Assembly (NCBI RefSeq): GCF_002953935.1
Contig: NZ_CP026514.1
Location: forward strand, 4,206,238-4,270,237
Length of the DNA stretch: 64,000 bases
Origin: Arthrobacter sp. PGP41
GTDB taxonomy: Bacteria > Actinomycetota > Actinomycetes > Actinomycetales > Micrococcaceae
Direction of reading: 5' to 3'
Positions 7,796 to 17,400 of this stretch are shown piece by piece (position 1 is the first letter of the stretch; every line of letters begins with the position of its first letter). The notes below the pieces were generated by a model. It worked only from the letters and a program-made list of their open reading frames with translations, did not search any database and had not been told where the DNA came from. A program made the position numbers and the translations under genes.

Positions 7796-8869
7796 CTACT
7801 CTGGCACCGGTACGGCTGAGCCGCCGTCCGGACGCCAGTACCGCAAGCCGCCGCTCGTGGCGCCGTCGCGGGCGACGTCTATCACGGCGTAGGGGAACGC
7901 CCGGCGATCCAGCCGGTCAGGTCCGCGACCGCGGACGTCCGAACACCACGTGCCGGTGTTGAGGTACCGCGTTGGGCACGCCTCCAGCTCCGATTCGAGG
8001 GCGCGGTGCGTGTGGCCTGATACGTACCAGGACACCCCGGAACCATACTCTTCGAGGGTGCGTGCGAACCGACCCGCTGCTGCGGGAGGCTCCTCGCCCG
8101 CGGTCCTGCGCCCGGCTGCCGCGAGCACCATGCGAGTGGCGGCGCGGGGGAGCGCCGACACCGTCCGGAACCGGGACAGGCGTGCCAGGTCCCGAACGGC
8201 CGCCTCGTCCAGCGCAAGGCGAAATGACTCGGACTGCAACATCTCGTCGTACGCGGGCTCCCGGATGCGACGTTCCGCCAGCTCGGACGCCAGGCAGGAC
8301 CGGGCAACGGCCCCGGCCCGGCTCAGGCGCGAGTTCGACGGGTGGGCGTTCCAGGCGGCGAGCGGTGGCAGGTTCAACTCGTCGGTCCCGTTGACCGCCG
8401 ACCGGAGCACCTCAGGAATCCGGTGCAGCGCGTGGTGCTGGTGTCCATGCTCGGCCACGAGCACGCGGGGCACGTGCAAGAACCACGGGTGCACCCGCAC
8501 CCGTGAGGGCTCACCGGGTGACAGCAGCGCTGACAGGCGGGCGGCGACCGACGGCCGGGCCAGCTCGACGTCGTGGTTGCCGCATACGAAGTGCAGCTGC
8601 ACGCCGCGGGCCGCACACGCTTCCAGCGCCCGGAACGTGTCAACGTGCCGGGCGAGGATTGACTCCAGCCGGGCAAGGCTCTCGTCTTCGGCTAAGCCGA
8701 CCAGCTCGAACGTGTCACCCACGAAGGCGACGTGCCGCTGCGTACCGGTTACCGCAAGGACCTCGCGGCGCAGGAATCCGGGCAGCACTGCGCTTGGGCG
8801 GCGGGGGTCGTCGTCCGATAAGCCCAGGTGGAGGTCGCTGAGGAGCCACCACCGCGATGCGGAGTTCAC
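7796..8869 (-). CDS. Metallophosphoesterase of the polysaccharide island
   Basis: Cytoplasmic calcineurin-like phosphoesterase of about 357 residues with all five classical motifs: DLHLG, GDTFEL, GNHD, EHGHQ and SGHTHRA. The spacing and the GDTFEL form resemble UDP-2,3-diacylglucosamine hydrolase-like (LpxH-type) enzymes, but the protein is longer, with an insert of about 120 residues before the last motif. Actinobacteria lack lipid A, so the substrate is another phospho-compound, possibly a lipid-linked sugar diphosphate. The GTG start at 8869 overlaps the stop of the upstream gene as GTGA, which decides the start. It is the last gene of the coupled run. Confidence 0.85.
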   Translation of the reverse strand: MNSASRWWLLSDLHLGLSDDDPRRPSAVLPGFLRREVLAVTGTQRHVAFVGDTFELVGLAEDESLARLESILARHVDTFRALEACAARGVQLHFVCGNHDVELARPSVAARLSALLSPGEPSRVRVHPWFLHVPRVLVAEHGHQHHALHRIPEVLRSAVNGTDELNLPPLAAWNAHPSNSRLSRAGAVARSCLASELAERRIREPAYDEMLQSESFRLALDEAAVRDLARLSRFRTVSALPRAATRMVLAAAGRRTAGEEPPAAAGRFARTLEEYGSGVSWYVSGHTHRALESELEACPTRYLNTGTWCSDVRGRGPDRLDRRAFPYAVIDVARDGATSGGLRYWRPDGGSAVPVPE

Positions 8870-9081
8870 GTGAGCAGTCCCACCACGCGTGGAAGGAAAA
8901 GGACGAGGTACATCGCCCACATGACACCGACCACCTTACGACTCATGGTCAGGCCGAGGAGCCTCGTGGGCCGTTCGGCGTCTGGTCCCGCACGTCGGAT
9001 CTCGAGCGCGACAAGGGTAACGAGCAGGGCAATGGTGATGAGTAGGGCGGCAATCGCGAGCAGTCCCCCCAGATCGATCAT
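8866..9081 (-). CDS. Small two-helix membrane protein of the polysaccharide island
   Basis: A 71-residue protein beginning MIDLGGLLAIAALLITIALL, with a transmembrane helix at about residues 4-25 and a second near the C-terminus (VVGVMWAMYLVLFLPRVVGLL). A short Arg-rich loop between them suggests a hairpin with both ends outside. Both ends overlap neighbours: its ATG overlaps the upstream stop as ATGA (9078-9081) and its stop overlaps the next start as GTGA. Strict coupling argues that it is a real subunit or chaperone of the glycan machinery. I do not recognise the family. Confidence 0.75.
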   Translation of the reverse strand: MIDLGGLLAIAALLITIALLVTLVALEIRRAGPDAERPTRLLGLTMSRKVVGVMWAMYLVLFLPRVVGLLT

Positions 9082-9416
9082 GACACGACCTCCTGACGTG
9101 CGCGTGCCATGCACGCGCCAATGGTGATGACGCCCATCGAGACGACACACGCCTGCCACGACCACACAGCGAGGTAGAACATCGCGGTGGACACCGCCGT
9201 TAGCGTGGCGAGGCCGAGAGCCAGAACGAGCAGCCCGCGGAGGGCAAGGTCGGTAACCGACGTGAGTCGGACCAGTGCCTGCCCTGGTAGCAGGATGAGG
9301 ACGGCTATCGCAGCAACCACCTGCAGCGGTGTCGGCAGCCCGACGAGCGCAACCAGTGACAAGGCGACGGCCGAGAGAGCGAGGACCAAGGTTGGCCGGC
9401 TGATGGGGCGGTTCAT
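9078..9416 (-). CDS. Polytopic small membrane protein of the polysaccharide island
   Basis: A 112-residue, strongly hydrophobic protein with three to four predicted helices (for example LVLALSAVALSLVALVGL and ALRGLLVLALGLATLTAV). A short basic C-terminal tail ARARQEVVS follows. The start MNRPIS was chosen because its ATG overlaps the stop of the upstream GT-C-like gene (ATGA at 9413-9416). No catalytic motif is visible. Its position between the GT-C-like protein and the two-helix protein suggests an accessory membrane subunit. Family not recognised. Confidence 0.75.
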   Translation of the reverse strand: MNRPISRPTLVLALSAVALSLVALVGLPTPLQVVAAIAVLILLPGQALVRLTSVTDLALRGLLVLALGLATLTAVSTAMFYLAVWSWQACVVSMGVITIGACMARARQEVVS

Positions 9417-11191
9417 GGCGTCACCCGGTAGGCGCGTGCATCGACATTGCTGAACACGAGCTCCACGCCGGCCTGCTCGCGCAGCCACCCCTCCAGCTCG
9501 GCGAAGCCGCTGGCGCTGGTGGCGCCCCGGAGCACAAGACTCGCTTCCGACGAGCGGGTGAACAGCGCGACGGCACCGGCAGGGTTCTGCCGGGCATGCT
9601 CGTAAACGACTGGGCCGCAGGCCGCCGTAGACAAGTCGGACCGGCACATGTAGTCGATGGTCCGATACGGGTGATCAAGGTAGGCCTCGCTGCGCCACGG
9701 CGTCGGGGGGGCTGCCGAGATGATCGTCGAGCCAGGCGGCGCGAGACGCTGTACGGCGGCGACGGCAGCGATCTCGCTGTCGGTGAAGACGTCAAACTGG
9801 GCGTTCCCGAACCGGCCTGTCACCGTCAGCAGGCCCAACAAGCAAAACGTCAGCGCGAGGCCCCCCGCGGCACGGAGGGAGGGCTGTGTGCCGCCTTCTG
9901 TGGGAAGCAGGATCGAGCATGCCTGCAAAGCGATGAAGGGCAGAGCGAAAAGCGAGACCCGGATGAGCATTTCCCCGCCGTACAACTGCACGGGGAAGAG
10001 CAGCAGGGGGGTGACGGCAAGGAGGACCACCCGGATATCGAGCCGTCCCCGGCGCCGGTCGCGCACCGCGCCCGCCACCGCGAGACCCCACAGCAGGAGG
10101 GTGAGAACCACCCGGGCCTGCACCACGAGCACGTGCCCGGGGGTCCCGCTCACGCGGTCGACGACGTTGGCATTGATCGCGGCCAGCACGCCTCCTTCCG
10201 CCAGGGGTGGGTTTCCGGAGAGGTATGTACTGGCGGGATATGCGAGCCAGAGTGCCAGCACGACCGCGGTGATCAGGGGCAGCCGGCCGGGCCAGACATG
10301 CCCGCTCAAGGTGAGGGCGGTGAGGGCGATCAGCAACAGGAAGGGCGTCAGCTGATGGCTCGCACAAATGACCGCGACGAGCACGAGAGTCACCGCGAGG
10401 GCGCTCACCCGGTACCCTGGCCGGGGCTCAGCCGGGGACCTCCCTTGCCACCAGGTGGCCAGGTCGGTATCTCGGAAGCCGCGGAACTTGGGGGGCCGCG
10501 CGGCCAGCGGGCCGACGACAAGTGCGATCACGACGAGGTACAGGAAGAAGCCGAAGGCTTGGGGAGACAAGTAGTCCTGGTCCTGCCAGTTGCCGAAGCA
10601 GAAGAGCCAGAGCACGAGCCAGCGCCGTCGCGGATCCTGCGTAAGGTACCGCATCAGCACGCCCAGGGCAGCGAGCCACAGGCCCACGTTAAGCACCGGC
10701 GCCCACAGGGCAAGGGCTACCGGGTCGAGGCCGGTTGCCTTTAGTACTGTCGCCAGAAGGGCGAAGAAACCCGGCCAGTTAAAGTAAGCGTCAATGTCCG
10801 GGTCGATCCCCTGGCTGCGCGAGAGGGCGTCGGCAATGCCGAGATGACGGAACGCGACCTCACCACGTGGTACGTCGGTGACGAAGGCTGCCGTCCCGAA
10901 GAGCACGAGCACCAACACCAGCAGCAGCCACATCATGACCGCCCGGCCCGCCGGACCTGAGACATCCCCTCGTAGCGCCACAACGAAGGCGACGTTCAGA
11001 ATCAGAACCCCCGCCCAGAACGGGTAGGGGAGCACGGCAACGAGCCCCAAGTCGCTGTTCACGGGAACGGCGACCATGGAAGCGGCCCATATGGCTAGCG
11101 CCAGCGCCACCGCCCCCGCCAGTGCGCACCACGCGTCACGGGCCTTCCAGCGTCCTTGGATGCGGCTGGGCGCATCAATCGCGGTGGTCAT
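9413..11191 (-). CDS. Polytopic membrane protein, GT-C-like, of the polysaccharide island
   Basis: A 592-residue integral membrane protein with about a dozen hydrophobic segments and a C-terminal soluble part of about 120 residues. That layout matches GT-C glycosyltransferases, which use lipid-phosphate sugars on the outer face of the membrane. The first large loop contains the acidic stretch D-P-D-I-D-A-Y-F-N-W-P, where GT-C enzymes place their catalytic carboxylates. The motif Q-D-Y-L-S-P-Q follows a later helix. The start MTTAIDAP is fixed by an ATGA overlap with the upstream flippase gene (11188-11191). A polymerase or transporter role is also possible; the exact family is not established. 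Confidence 0.8.
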   Translation of the reverse strand: MTTAIDAPSRIQGRWKARDAWCALAGAVALALAIWAASMVAVPVNSDLGLVAVLPYPFWAGVLILNVAFVVALRGDVSGPAGRAVMMWLLLVLVLVLFGTAAFVTDVPRGEVAFRHLGIADALSRSQGIDPDIDAYFNWPGFFALLATVLKATGLDPVALALWAPVLNVGLWLAALGVLMRYLTQDPRRRWLVLWLFCFGNWQDQDYLSPQAFGFFLYLVVIALVVGPLAARPPKFRGFRDTDLATWWQGRSPAEPRPGYRVSALAVTLVLVAVICASHQLTPFLLLIALTALTLSGHVWPGRLPLITAVVLALWLAYPASTYLSGNPPLAEGGVLAAINANVVDRVSGTPGHVLVVQARVVLTLLLWGLAVAGAVRDRRRGRLDIRVVLLAVTPLLLFPVQLYGGEMLIRVSLFALPFIALQACSILLPTEGGTQPSLRAAGGLALTFCLLGLLTVTGRFGNAQFDVFTDSEIAAVAAVQRLAPPGSTIISAAPPTPWRSEAYLDHPYRTIDYMCRSDLSTAACGPVVYEHARQNPAGAVALFTRSSEASLVLRGATSASGFAELEGWLREQAGVELVFSNVDARAYRVTP

Positions 11192-12471
11192 CGTGACTCC
11201 TTCGTGACGCGCCGGAGAACGGCGATTAACCGGAGGCCGGCAGCGACAGCCCCAATGGAGAGCACCACCAGCCACGCAAGGGCCATGGCGCCGGGGCCCG
11301 CTTCGGCGACCAACAGCGCTGACGCGCAGAGGGCAACCCCGAGCGTCACGCCGACCACGATCGGCTCTGTATACCGGCCGAGAGCCCGGCACACGGCGTT
11401 GTAGGCCTGCAGCACCGCGTACGGGACCAGTCCGGCCGCCAACCACCGCAGAGCGTCAGCGGATGCGTCGGCGTATCGCTCCCCCAGCAGACTAAGCAGC
11501 GGGTGAGCGAGGAGGACGAGGACGACTGCCGCCAGACCTCCTACGGCGAGCGACCAACGGAGACTCGCCCAGGTTGTAGACGCCAGGCGGTGAGGGTCGC
11601 GGACACCTTCGGAAAACTGGACGATGCCCATCAGCATCGGAGCGGAGTAGGCGGCCCAGGCCATCATCCATGCGGGATACCAGTAGGCAGCGATCTCCGG
11701 CGCCACCGTGTGGGCGAGCAGGAGAGGCAGCACCAGCCCGGGGGCGCGCTCGGTGAGGGTGAGGAGCTGGTACGGAATACCCACCGCCAGCAGTGGACGG
11801 CCGCGCGTCGAACGCAAGGATGGTCGCGGCCGATAGCCAATCAGTTTTCGCAGCTGGATCACACCGACGACGCACGCCACTGTATTCCCGAGGGTCCAGC
11901 AGGCCATTACCACGTCGGCGGAGGCGCCATGCGCCTGCCAGGAAACGAGCGCTGCAGCGCCGAGGGAAACTCCGCCGCCCAACGCATACCTCAAGGTCGC
12001 GCTGGCCCCGCGTCCCAACGCCACCAGCGCCTGGTCCAGCACGATCACCAGGGTGCCGGTGACGGCAGCCGCAAGGAACGTAAACCAGAAGAGAACCGAC
12101 GCCGACGCCGTCTCCGGCGCCGCAGCCGCCTGCAGCACGAGGTAGCCGAGGGCGAGCACGGTACCGGCTACCCCCACTATGGCGAACGCCGCATCCAGCA
12201 CCCGCGCAGGCGGCTCTCCCCGTCCCACCGCAACGATTACGGCGGACCCGGCACCCAGAACCGCGAGCTGCGTGCAGATCATCACTGCCGCGACAGCGGC
12301 CATGGTGAGCCCGACCTCGCGGTCTGACGTCGCGCGCGCGGCCACGACCCAGAAGGCAAAACCCCAGCCAATCTGGGCGGCCTTGCCCACAATGAGGCCG
12401 AGCGAACTGCGCAGGGCGGAGTGCCGGACAGCTGAGGGGTCCGTGACCGCGGTCCCTAGCTCAGCGGTCAT
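11188..12471 (-). CDS. Polysaccharide flippase (Wzx/MATE-like)
   Basis: A 427-residue membrane protein of the oligosaccharide/polysaccharide exporter type, with about twelve to fourteen helices. It resembles Wzx-like flippases that move lipid-linked glycan units across the membrane: a glycine-containing N-terminal helix (SLGLIVGKAAQIGWGFAFW), the pattern A-R-A-T-S-D-R-E-V-G-L on the first cytoplasmic loop, and hydrophobic alternation to the end. The start MTAELGTA was chosen because its ATG overlaps the stop of the upstream glycosyltransferase (ATGA at 12468-12471). It is central to the interpretation of this block as a glycan assembly locus. Confidence 0.88.
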   Translation of the reverse strand: MTAELGTAVTDPSAVRHSALRSSLGLIVGKAAQIGWGFAFWVVAARATSDREVGLTMAAVAAVMICTQLAVLGAGSAVIVAVGRGEPPARVLDAAFAIVGVAGTVLALGYLVLQAAAAPETASASVLFWFTFLAAAVTGTLVIVLDQALVALGRGASATLRYALGGGVSLGAAALVSWQAHGASADVVMACWTLGNTVACVVGVIQLRKLIGYRPRPSLRSTRGRPLLAVGIPYQLLTLTERAPGLVLPLLLAHTVAPEIAAYWYPAWMMAWAAYSAPMLMGIVQFSEGVRDPHRLASTTWASLRWSLAVGGLAAVVLVLLAHPLLSLLGERYADASADALRWLAAGLVPYAVLQAYNAVCRALGRYTEPIVVGVTLGVALCASALLVAEAGPGAMALAWLVVLSIGAVAAGLRLIAVLRRVTKESR

Positions 12472-13289
12472 GACGCCAGACCTTTCGCCAGGCCCGCATA
12501 GTTGTACCAGCAGAAGGCGAGGTAGTAGCGCAGCCACCGGGGCTGGCCCGAGGCGAGGCTCAAGGCGCTGCCCCGGACGGCCGCGGCGGCGGGCAACAGC
12601 GCCAATCTCGCACCCCGCCAGCCGTGTTTGCGGATCATCCGTCCCAGTCCCGTTCCGTCCATCAGGAACTGGTCGAGCGCGAAGTTGAAGTCGTCTGCGG
12701 CGAAACGATGTTCGACGACTACCCGCTGTGACACCGCCGTCCGCAGCCCTGACTCCCGCATCCGCCAACGCAGCTCGATGTCCTCGCCGGACTTGAACGA
12801 GTCGTCGAAACCCACACCCAGCATCAGGTCTCGGTCGACCATCGTCGCGACGAGCCCGAACCAGTTGCGGCTGCGGCCGGTGCGATGGTGATGTGCCAGC
12901 GCCTGCCCCCAGTAGCCCGGTCCAGCGACACTTTCCAAACCGGCTTGGAGGGCGTCGTAATCGCCCTCGACCAGCTCAATGAGCAGGTCGGCGACTCCGT
13001 GTGGCCCGAACACGACGTCAGAGTCGACGAGCAGGACCCAAGGGGTCCTGCTGCTCTGCACACCGAGCGTTCGCGCCCATGGCAAGCCGCGGCCTTCATC
13101 ACTCAGGACCCTGGCACCTGCCGCGAGAGCGAGGTCGACCGTACGGTCGGTGGAGCATCCGTCCACCACAATGATCTCCGCTACACCGGACTGACGCAGG
13201 GCCTCCAGGCAGCGTGGGAGCATGTGCTCCGCGTTGCGGGCCGGAACGACCGCGGTGACCTCTGAAGGGCTAGGACCCACTGTGCCCAC
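12468..13289 (-). CDS. Family 2 glycosyltransferase
   Basis: GT-A-fold glycosyltransferase of 273 residues that transfers an activated sugar to an acceptor. The nucleotide-sugar site begins VTAVVPARNAEHMLPRCL, and V-D-G-C-S-T-D-R-T is the family's Asp-containing loop. LLVDSDVVF carries the D-x-D metal site, and GEDIELRWR carries the acidic motif before the C-terminal helices. The start is a GTG four bases after the HPr-kinase-like gene; a second in-frame GTG is close, so the start is uncertain by a few codons. It overlaps the flippase gene by ATGA. Confidence 0.92.
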   Translation of the reverse strand: MGTVGPSPSEVTAVVPARNAEHMLPRCLEALRQSGVAEIIVVDGCSTDRTVDLALAAGARVLSDEGRGLPWARTLGVQSSRTPWVLLVDSDVVFGPHGVADLLIELVEGDYDALQAGLESVAGPGYWGQALAHHHRTGRSRNWFGLVATMVDRDLMLGVGFDDSFKSGEDIELRWRMRESGLRTAVSQRVVVEHRFAADDFNFALDQFLMDGTGLGRMIRKHGWRGARLALLPAAAAVRGSALSLASGQPRWLRYYLAFCWYNYAGLAKGLAS

Positions 13290-13293
13290 CCCC

Positions 13294-14394
13294 TCAGATC
13301 TGCTCGTCCAGGACCGACGGCAGCAGCTCTTCGAGATACCGGACGATGTCGTCAGACGCCTCGTCCGCCGTGTACGCGGAGGGCACCTGCAGCAGGTGGC
13401 AGGGCCGTCCGTCGAGCGCCTTGTTCAGGACTAGGCCTTTTGCCGCGAAGTGCTCGCGCCAGGGGACGACGGATGTAGCGGCCAGGCCTGTCACGACATG
13501 CTGCGAGAAGCTTGCCATCTCGATGTGGAAGTTGCCGAGCATGCGGTCGACCATCCACTCGGTTGTCCGCTCGATAATCCGGGATCGGGAGCCCTCATAG
13601 CGCTCGATGTAGATGGCCGCCGCAAGCGGAGCCGTTGTCGTCACTTCCCGGCCGGGAAACGCGGTCCCGGCATCAACCATGCGGTGCTCCGGCGACCAAC
13701 GCCGGGAGAAGTCCGCGAGGCGCGGGTAACGGATGACGTACGGATGCACCACCGTGGTGAGGCGGCCGACACTCTTCGAGAGCTGAGGCGGGACGAGGGG
13801 CTTCCGGACCCCTTCAAACAGGTGCGGGTAGATGTTCCGGTGGTGCGGCTTAATGAACATCGGCTTCGCGTAGCCGAGCAGCGTGGCGTCCTCGGCGAGG
13901 AAAGCCCAGTCATCGCCCATGAACGACCAACCCTCGCGCCTCATCAACTTGGCGGCGGTGCTCGTCTTACCGGTCCCTCCGGCGGCCGGAAGCGCGATCG
14001 CGTGCCCCCGGTACGCCATCGTTGCCGCGTGGATCATGCCCGCACCTCGAGCCACCATGGCGGCATCCAGAACAGGGACCACGGAGGTCAACAGCTCGCC
14101 CGGCCCGTGGATGCGCCACTGGTCTCCGTCCCGCACTACCTGGAGCCGCTCGGCTTGGAAGCGGACGCTGTTTTCCGTGTACGCGAGCTCGTGCTCGAGC
14201 AGGCCCGCATCCGTCATCGGCTCCAGTTTGTTGTCCACAGTGATGTCGGCCGGCCGTTCGGTTTCGGTTGCGAAACACGCCAACATGCTCCTGAGCTGCG
14301 GCGCTGCCGGCGCCTCTGCATCGACGCGGAGCGTGACGCGGCCATGGATGTCGAACTGCAGAGCCTTGGTGTTGGTCTTGGTCTGCTTGTACAT
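13294..14394 (-). CDS. HPr-kinase-like P-loop protein of the polysaccharide island
   Basis: A 366-residue protein whose C-terminal half has the HPr kinase/phosphorylase P-loop fold: AAGGTGKTS at 137-145, then GDDWAF at 160-165, where HPr kinases carry their catalytic acidic pair. The N-terminal 120 residues are not the HPrK N-domain and are not recognised. Proteins of this kind recur in exopolysaccharide and peptide-modification clusters, where they are thought to phosphorylate sugars or peptides rather than HPr. The start is supported by AGGGGACACC before the ATG. It lies between the giant secreted protein and a glycosyltransferase on the same strand. Its substrate is unknown. Confidence 0.85.
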   Translation of the reverse strand: MYKQTKTNTKALQFDIHGRVTLRVDAEAPAAPQLRSMLACFATETERPADITVDNKLEPMTDAGLLEHELAYTENSVRFQAERLQVVRDGDQWRIHGPGELLTSVVPVLDAAMVARGAGMIHAATMAYRGHAIALPAAGGTGKTSTAAKLMRREGWSFMGDDWAFLAEDATLLGYAKPMFIKPHHRNIYPHLFEGVRKPLVPPQLSKSVGRLTTVVHPYVIRYPRLADFSRRWSPEHRMVDAGTAFPGREVTTTAPLAAAIYIERYEGSRSRIIERTTEWMVDRMLGNFHIEMASFSQHVVTGLAATSVVPWREHFAAKGLVLNKALDGRPCHLLQVPSAYTADEASDDIVRYLEELLPSVLDEQI

Positions 14395-14470
14395 GGTGTC
14401 CCCTGTCTAGTGGTGTCGATCGGTGATATTGCTGATGTGGACGGCGCCGGCCGTGTCGGCCGGCGCCCGC

Positions 14471-17400
14471 CTACTTCGTCAGCGTGAGGATGAGCTTGGG
14501 TGCGTTCGTGCTGCCGGCCTCCTTGGAGTTCAGGTCCAGTCCGTCGCTGCTGTTGGCGTCCATGCCAAGTGAGAGCAGTTGGCCAAGCTCACCGGCCAGG
14601 GCGGCGCGGTCCAACAGAACGGTGTAGTTGGTGTTGGTCGTTGTCGGGCCGAGCGTGCCGATGCGGGTACCGAGGGCCGGACGGAGGGGGGTTCCGCTGT
14701 ACGTGATCCCGGCCTCGGTCCAGCTGTCATCAGCGACCAGCTTGACGTTCTGCGTACCCGTTGACCCGCTCCCGGCGCTCCGCAGCTGCAACGTCGCACT
14801 CTCCAGGGTCCTGCCCGCATAGGCTGACAGGTCGAACTTCAAGTACGTGACCTCCACCGGGCTGTTGTCCACACCCAGGATTGTGCTCGTGCCATAGTTC
14901 GTCCCGGGCGCCCCGCTCGAGACAAAGCTGTCAGCGATGGCCGTGAGCGTGACCGTTTCCGACGTACCGCCACCGGAGGTGACGCTCCAGGTCCGCGTCG
15001 CTGGTGTGGCATCGGTGTTGCCGGCTGCGTCGGTGGCCCGGACGCTGAAGGTGTGGGATCCGACCGACAGCCCGGTGTAATTCCGGGGCGAGGTGCACGC
15101 AACGTGCGCTGCACCATCCAGGCTGCACTGGAACGTCGAACCAGCTTCAGTCGAGGTGAATTCGAAGGTGGCGCTGGTCGACGTCGACGTCGATGCCTCA
15201 AGTGGTCCCGACGTGATCGTCGTATCCGGAGGCGTCGTATCACCACCACCGCCGCCACCACTCATGGTGAGCAGCAGCTTGGGTGCGTTCGTGCTGCCGG
15301 CCTCCTTGGAGTTCAGGTCCAGTCCGTCGCTGCTGTTGGCGTCGATACCAAGTGAGAGCAGTTGGCCAAGCTCACCGGCCAGGGCGGCGCGGTCCAACAG
15401 AACGGTGTAGTTGGTGTTGGTCGTTGTCGGGCCGAGCGTGCCGATGCGGGTACCGAGGGCCGGACGGAGGGGGGTTCCGCTGTACGTGATCCCGGCCTCG
15501 GTCCAGCTGTCATCAGCGACCAGCTTGACGTTCTGCGTACCCGTTGACCCGCTCCCGGCGCTCCGCAGCTGCAACGTCGCACTCTCCAGGGTCCTGCCCG
15601 CATAGGCTGACAGGTCGAACTTCAAGTACGTGACCTCCACCGGGCTGTTGTCCACACCCAGGATTGTGCTCGTGCCATAGTTCGTCCCGGGCGCCCCGCT
15701 CGAGACAAAGCTGTCAGCGATGGCCGTGAGCGTGACCGTTTCCGACGTACCGCCACCGGAGGTGACGCTCCAGGTCCGCGTCGCTGGTGTGGCATCGGTG
15801 TTGCCGGCTGCGTCGGTGGCCCGGACGCTGAAGGTGTGGGATCCGACCGACAGCCCGGTGTAATTCCGGGGCGAGGTGCACGCAACGTGCGCTGCACCAT
15901 CCAGGCTGCACTGGAACGTCGAACCAGCTTCAGTCGAGGTGAATTCGAAGGTGGCGCTGGTCGACGTCGACGTCGATGCCTCAAGTGGTCCCGACGTGAT
16001 CGTCGTATCCGGAGGCGTCGTATCACCACCACCGCCGCCACCACTCATGGTGAGCAGCAGCTTGGGTGCGTTCGTGCTGCCGGCCTCCTTGGAGTTCAGG
16101 TCCAGTCCGTCGCTGCTGTTGGCGTCGATACCAAGTGAGAGCAGTTGGCCAAGCTCACCGGCCAGGGCGGCGCGGTCCAACAGAACGGTGTAGTTGGTGT
16201 TGGTCGTTGTCGGGCCGAGCGTGCCGATGCGGGTACCGAGGGCCGGACGGAGGGGGGTTCCGCTGTACGTGATCCCGGCCTCGGTCCAGCTGTCATCAGC
16301 GACCAGCTTGACGTTCTGCGTACCCGTTGACCCGCTCCCGGCGCTCCGCAGCTGCAACGTCGCACTCTCCAGGGTCCTGCCCGCATAGGCTGACAGGTCG
16401 AACTTCAAGTACGTGACCTCCACCGGGCTGTTGTCCACACCCAGGATTGTGCTCGTGCCATAGTTCGTCCCGGGCGCCCCGCTCGAGACAAAGCTGTCAG
16501 CGATAGCCGTGAGCGTGACCGTTTCCGACGTCCCGCCACCCGCGGCCGCGGCCGTAGTGAAGGACCAGGTCTTGTCCTGCGCCAACGCGTTACCGGCAGC
16601 ATCCTCCACCCCACCGGTGCCGCCCCTGACGATCGCCGTGTACGTCGTACCCGCCGTACCCGCCTTCAGCGCCTCATTCGGGTTCAACGTCGCAACGTTG
16701 CCCGCATACGACACAACCGCGGACACAGGCGTCGCATTTGGCGGCACCGGCGCCGTCCCCTCGTACAGCTCGAACGCACTCGACGTGACCGTCGCGGCAT
16801 CCATCGGCTCCGAGAACGTCGCCGTCACATCCGCCGACACCGCCACACCAGTGGCACCAGCAGCCGGCGACGTACCCGTCACCGTCGGAGCAGTCGTATC
16901 ACCACCACCCGCGGCAGCCGTAGTGAAGGACCAGGTCTTGTCCTGAGCCAGCGCGTTACCGGCAGCATCCTCCACCCCACCGGCACCGCCCTTGATGATC
17001 GCCGTGTATGGCGTATCCGCCTTCAGCGCCTCATTCGGGTTCAACGTCGCAACGTTGCCCGCATACGACACGACCGCGGACACAGGCGTCGCATTTGGCG
17101 GCACCGGCGCCGTTCCCTCGTACAGCTCGAACGCGCTCGACGTGACCGTCGCGGCATCCATCGGCTCCGAGAACGTCGCCGTCACATCCGCCGACACCGC
17201 CACACCACTGGCACCAGCAGCCGGCGACGTACCCGTCACCGTCGGAGCAGTCGTATCACCAGCACTGCTGGGATCGTAATAGTGCCAGTACCGGCTTGTG
17301 GCGTTCACATCTGCGAGCACCAGGAGACCGCTTTTCGCCGTGCCCCGCGCCGCGCTGTTGAGGTTCTGTTTCGTTGACGTCACGTTGTGGACGTACTGGT

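Noticed and set aside
14490..16505. Tandem repeats considered as a mobile element
   Set aside because: They encode complete protein modules in frame, have no terminal inverted repeats and no transposase.
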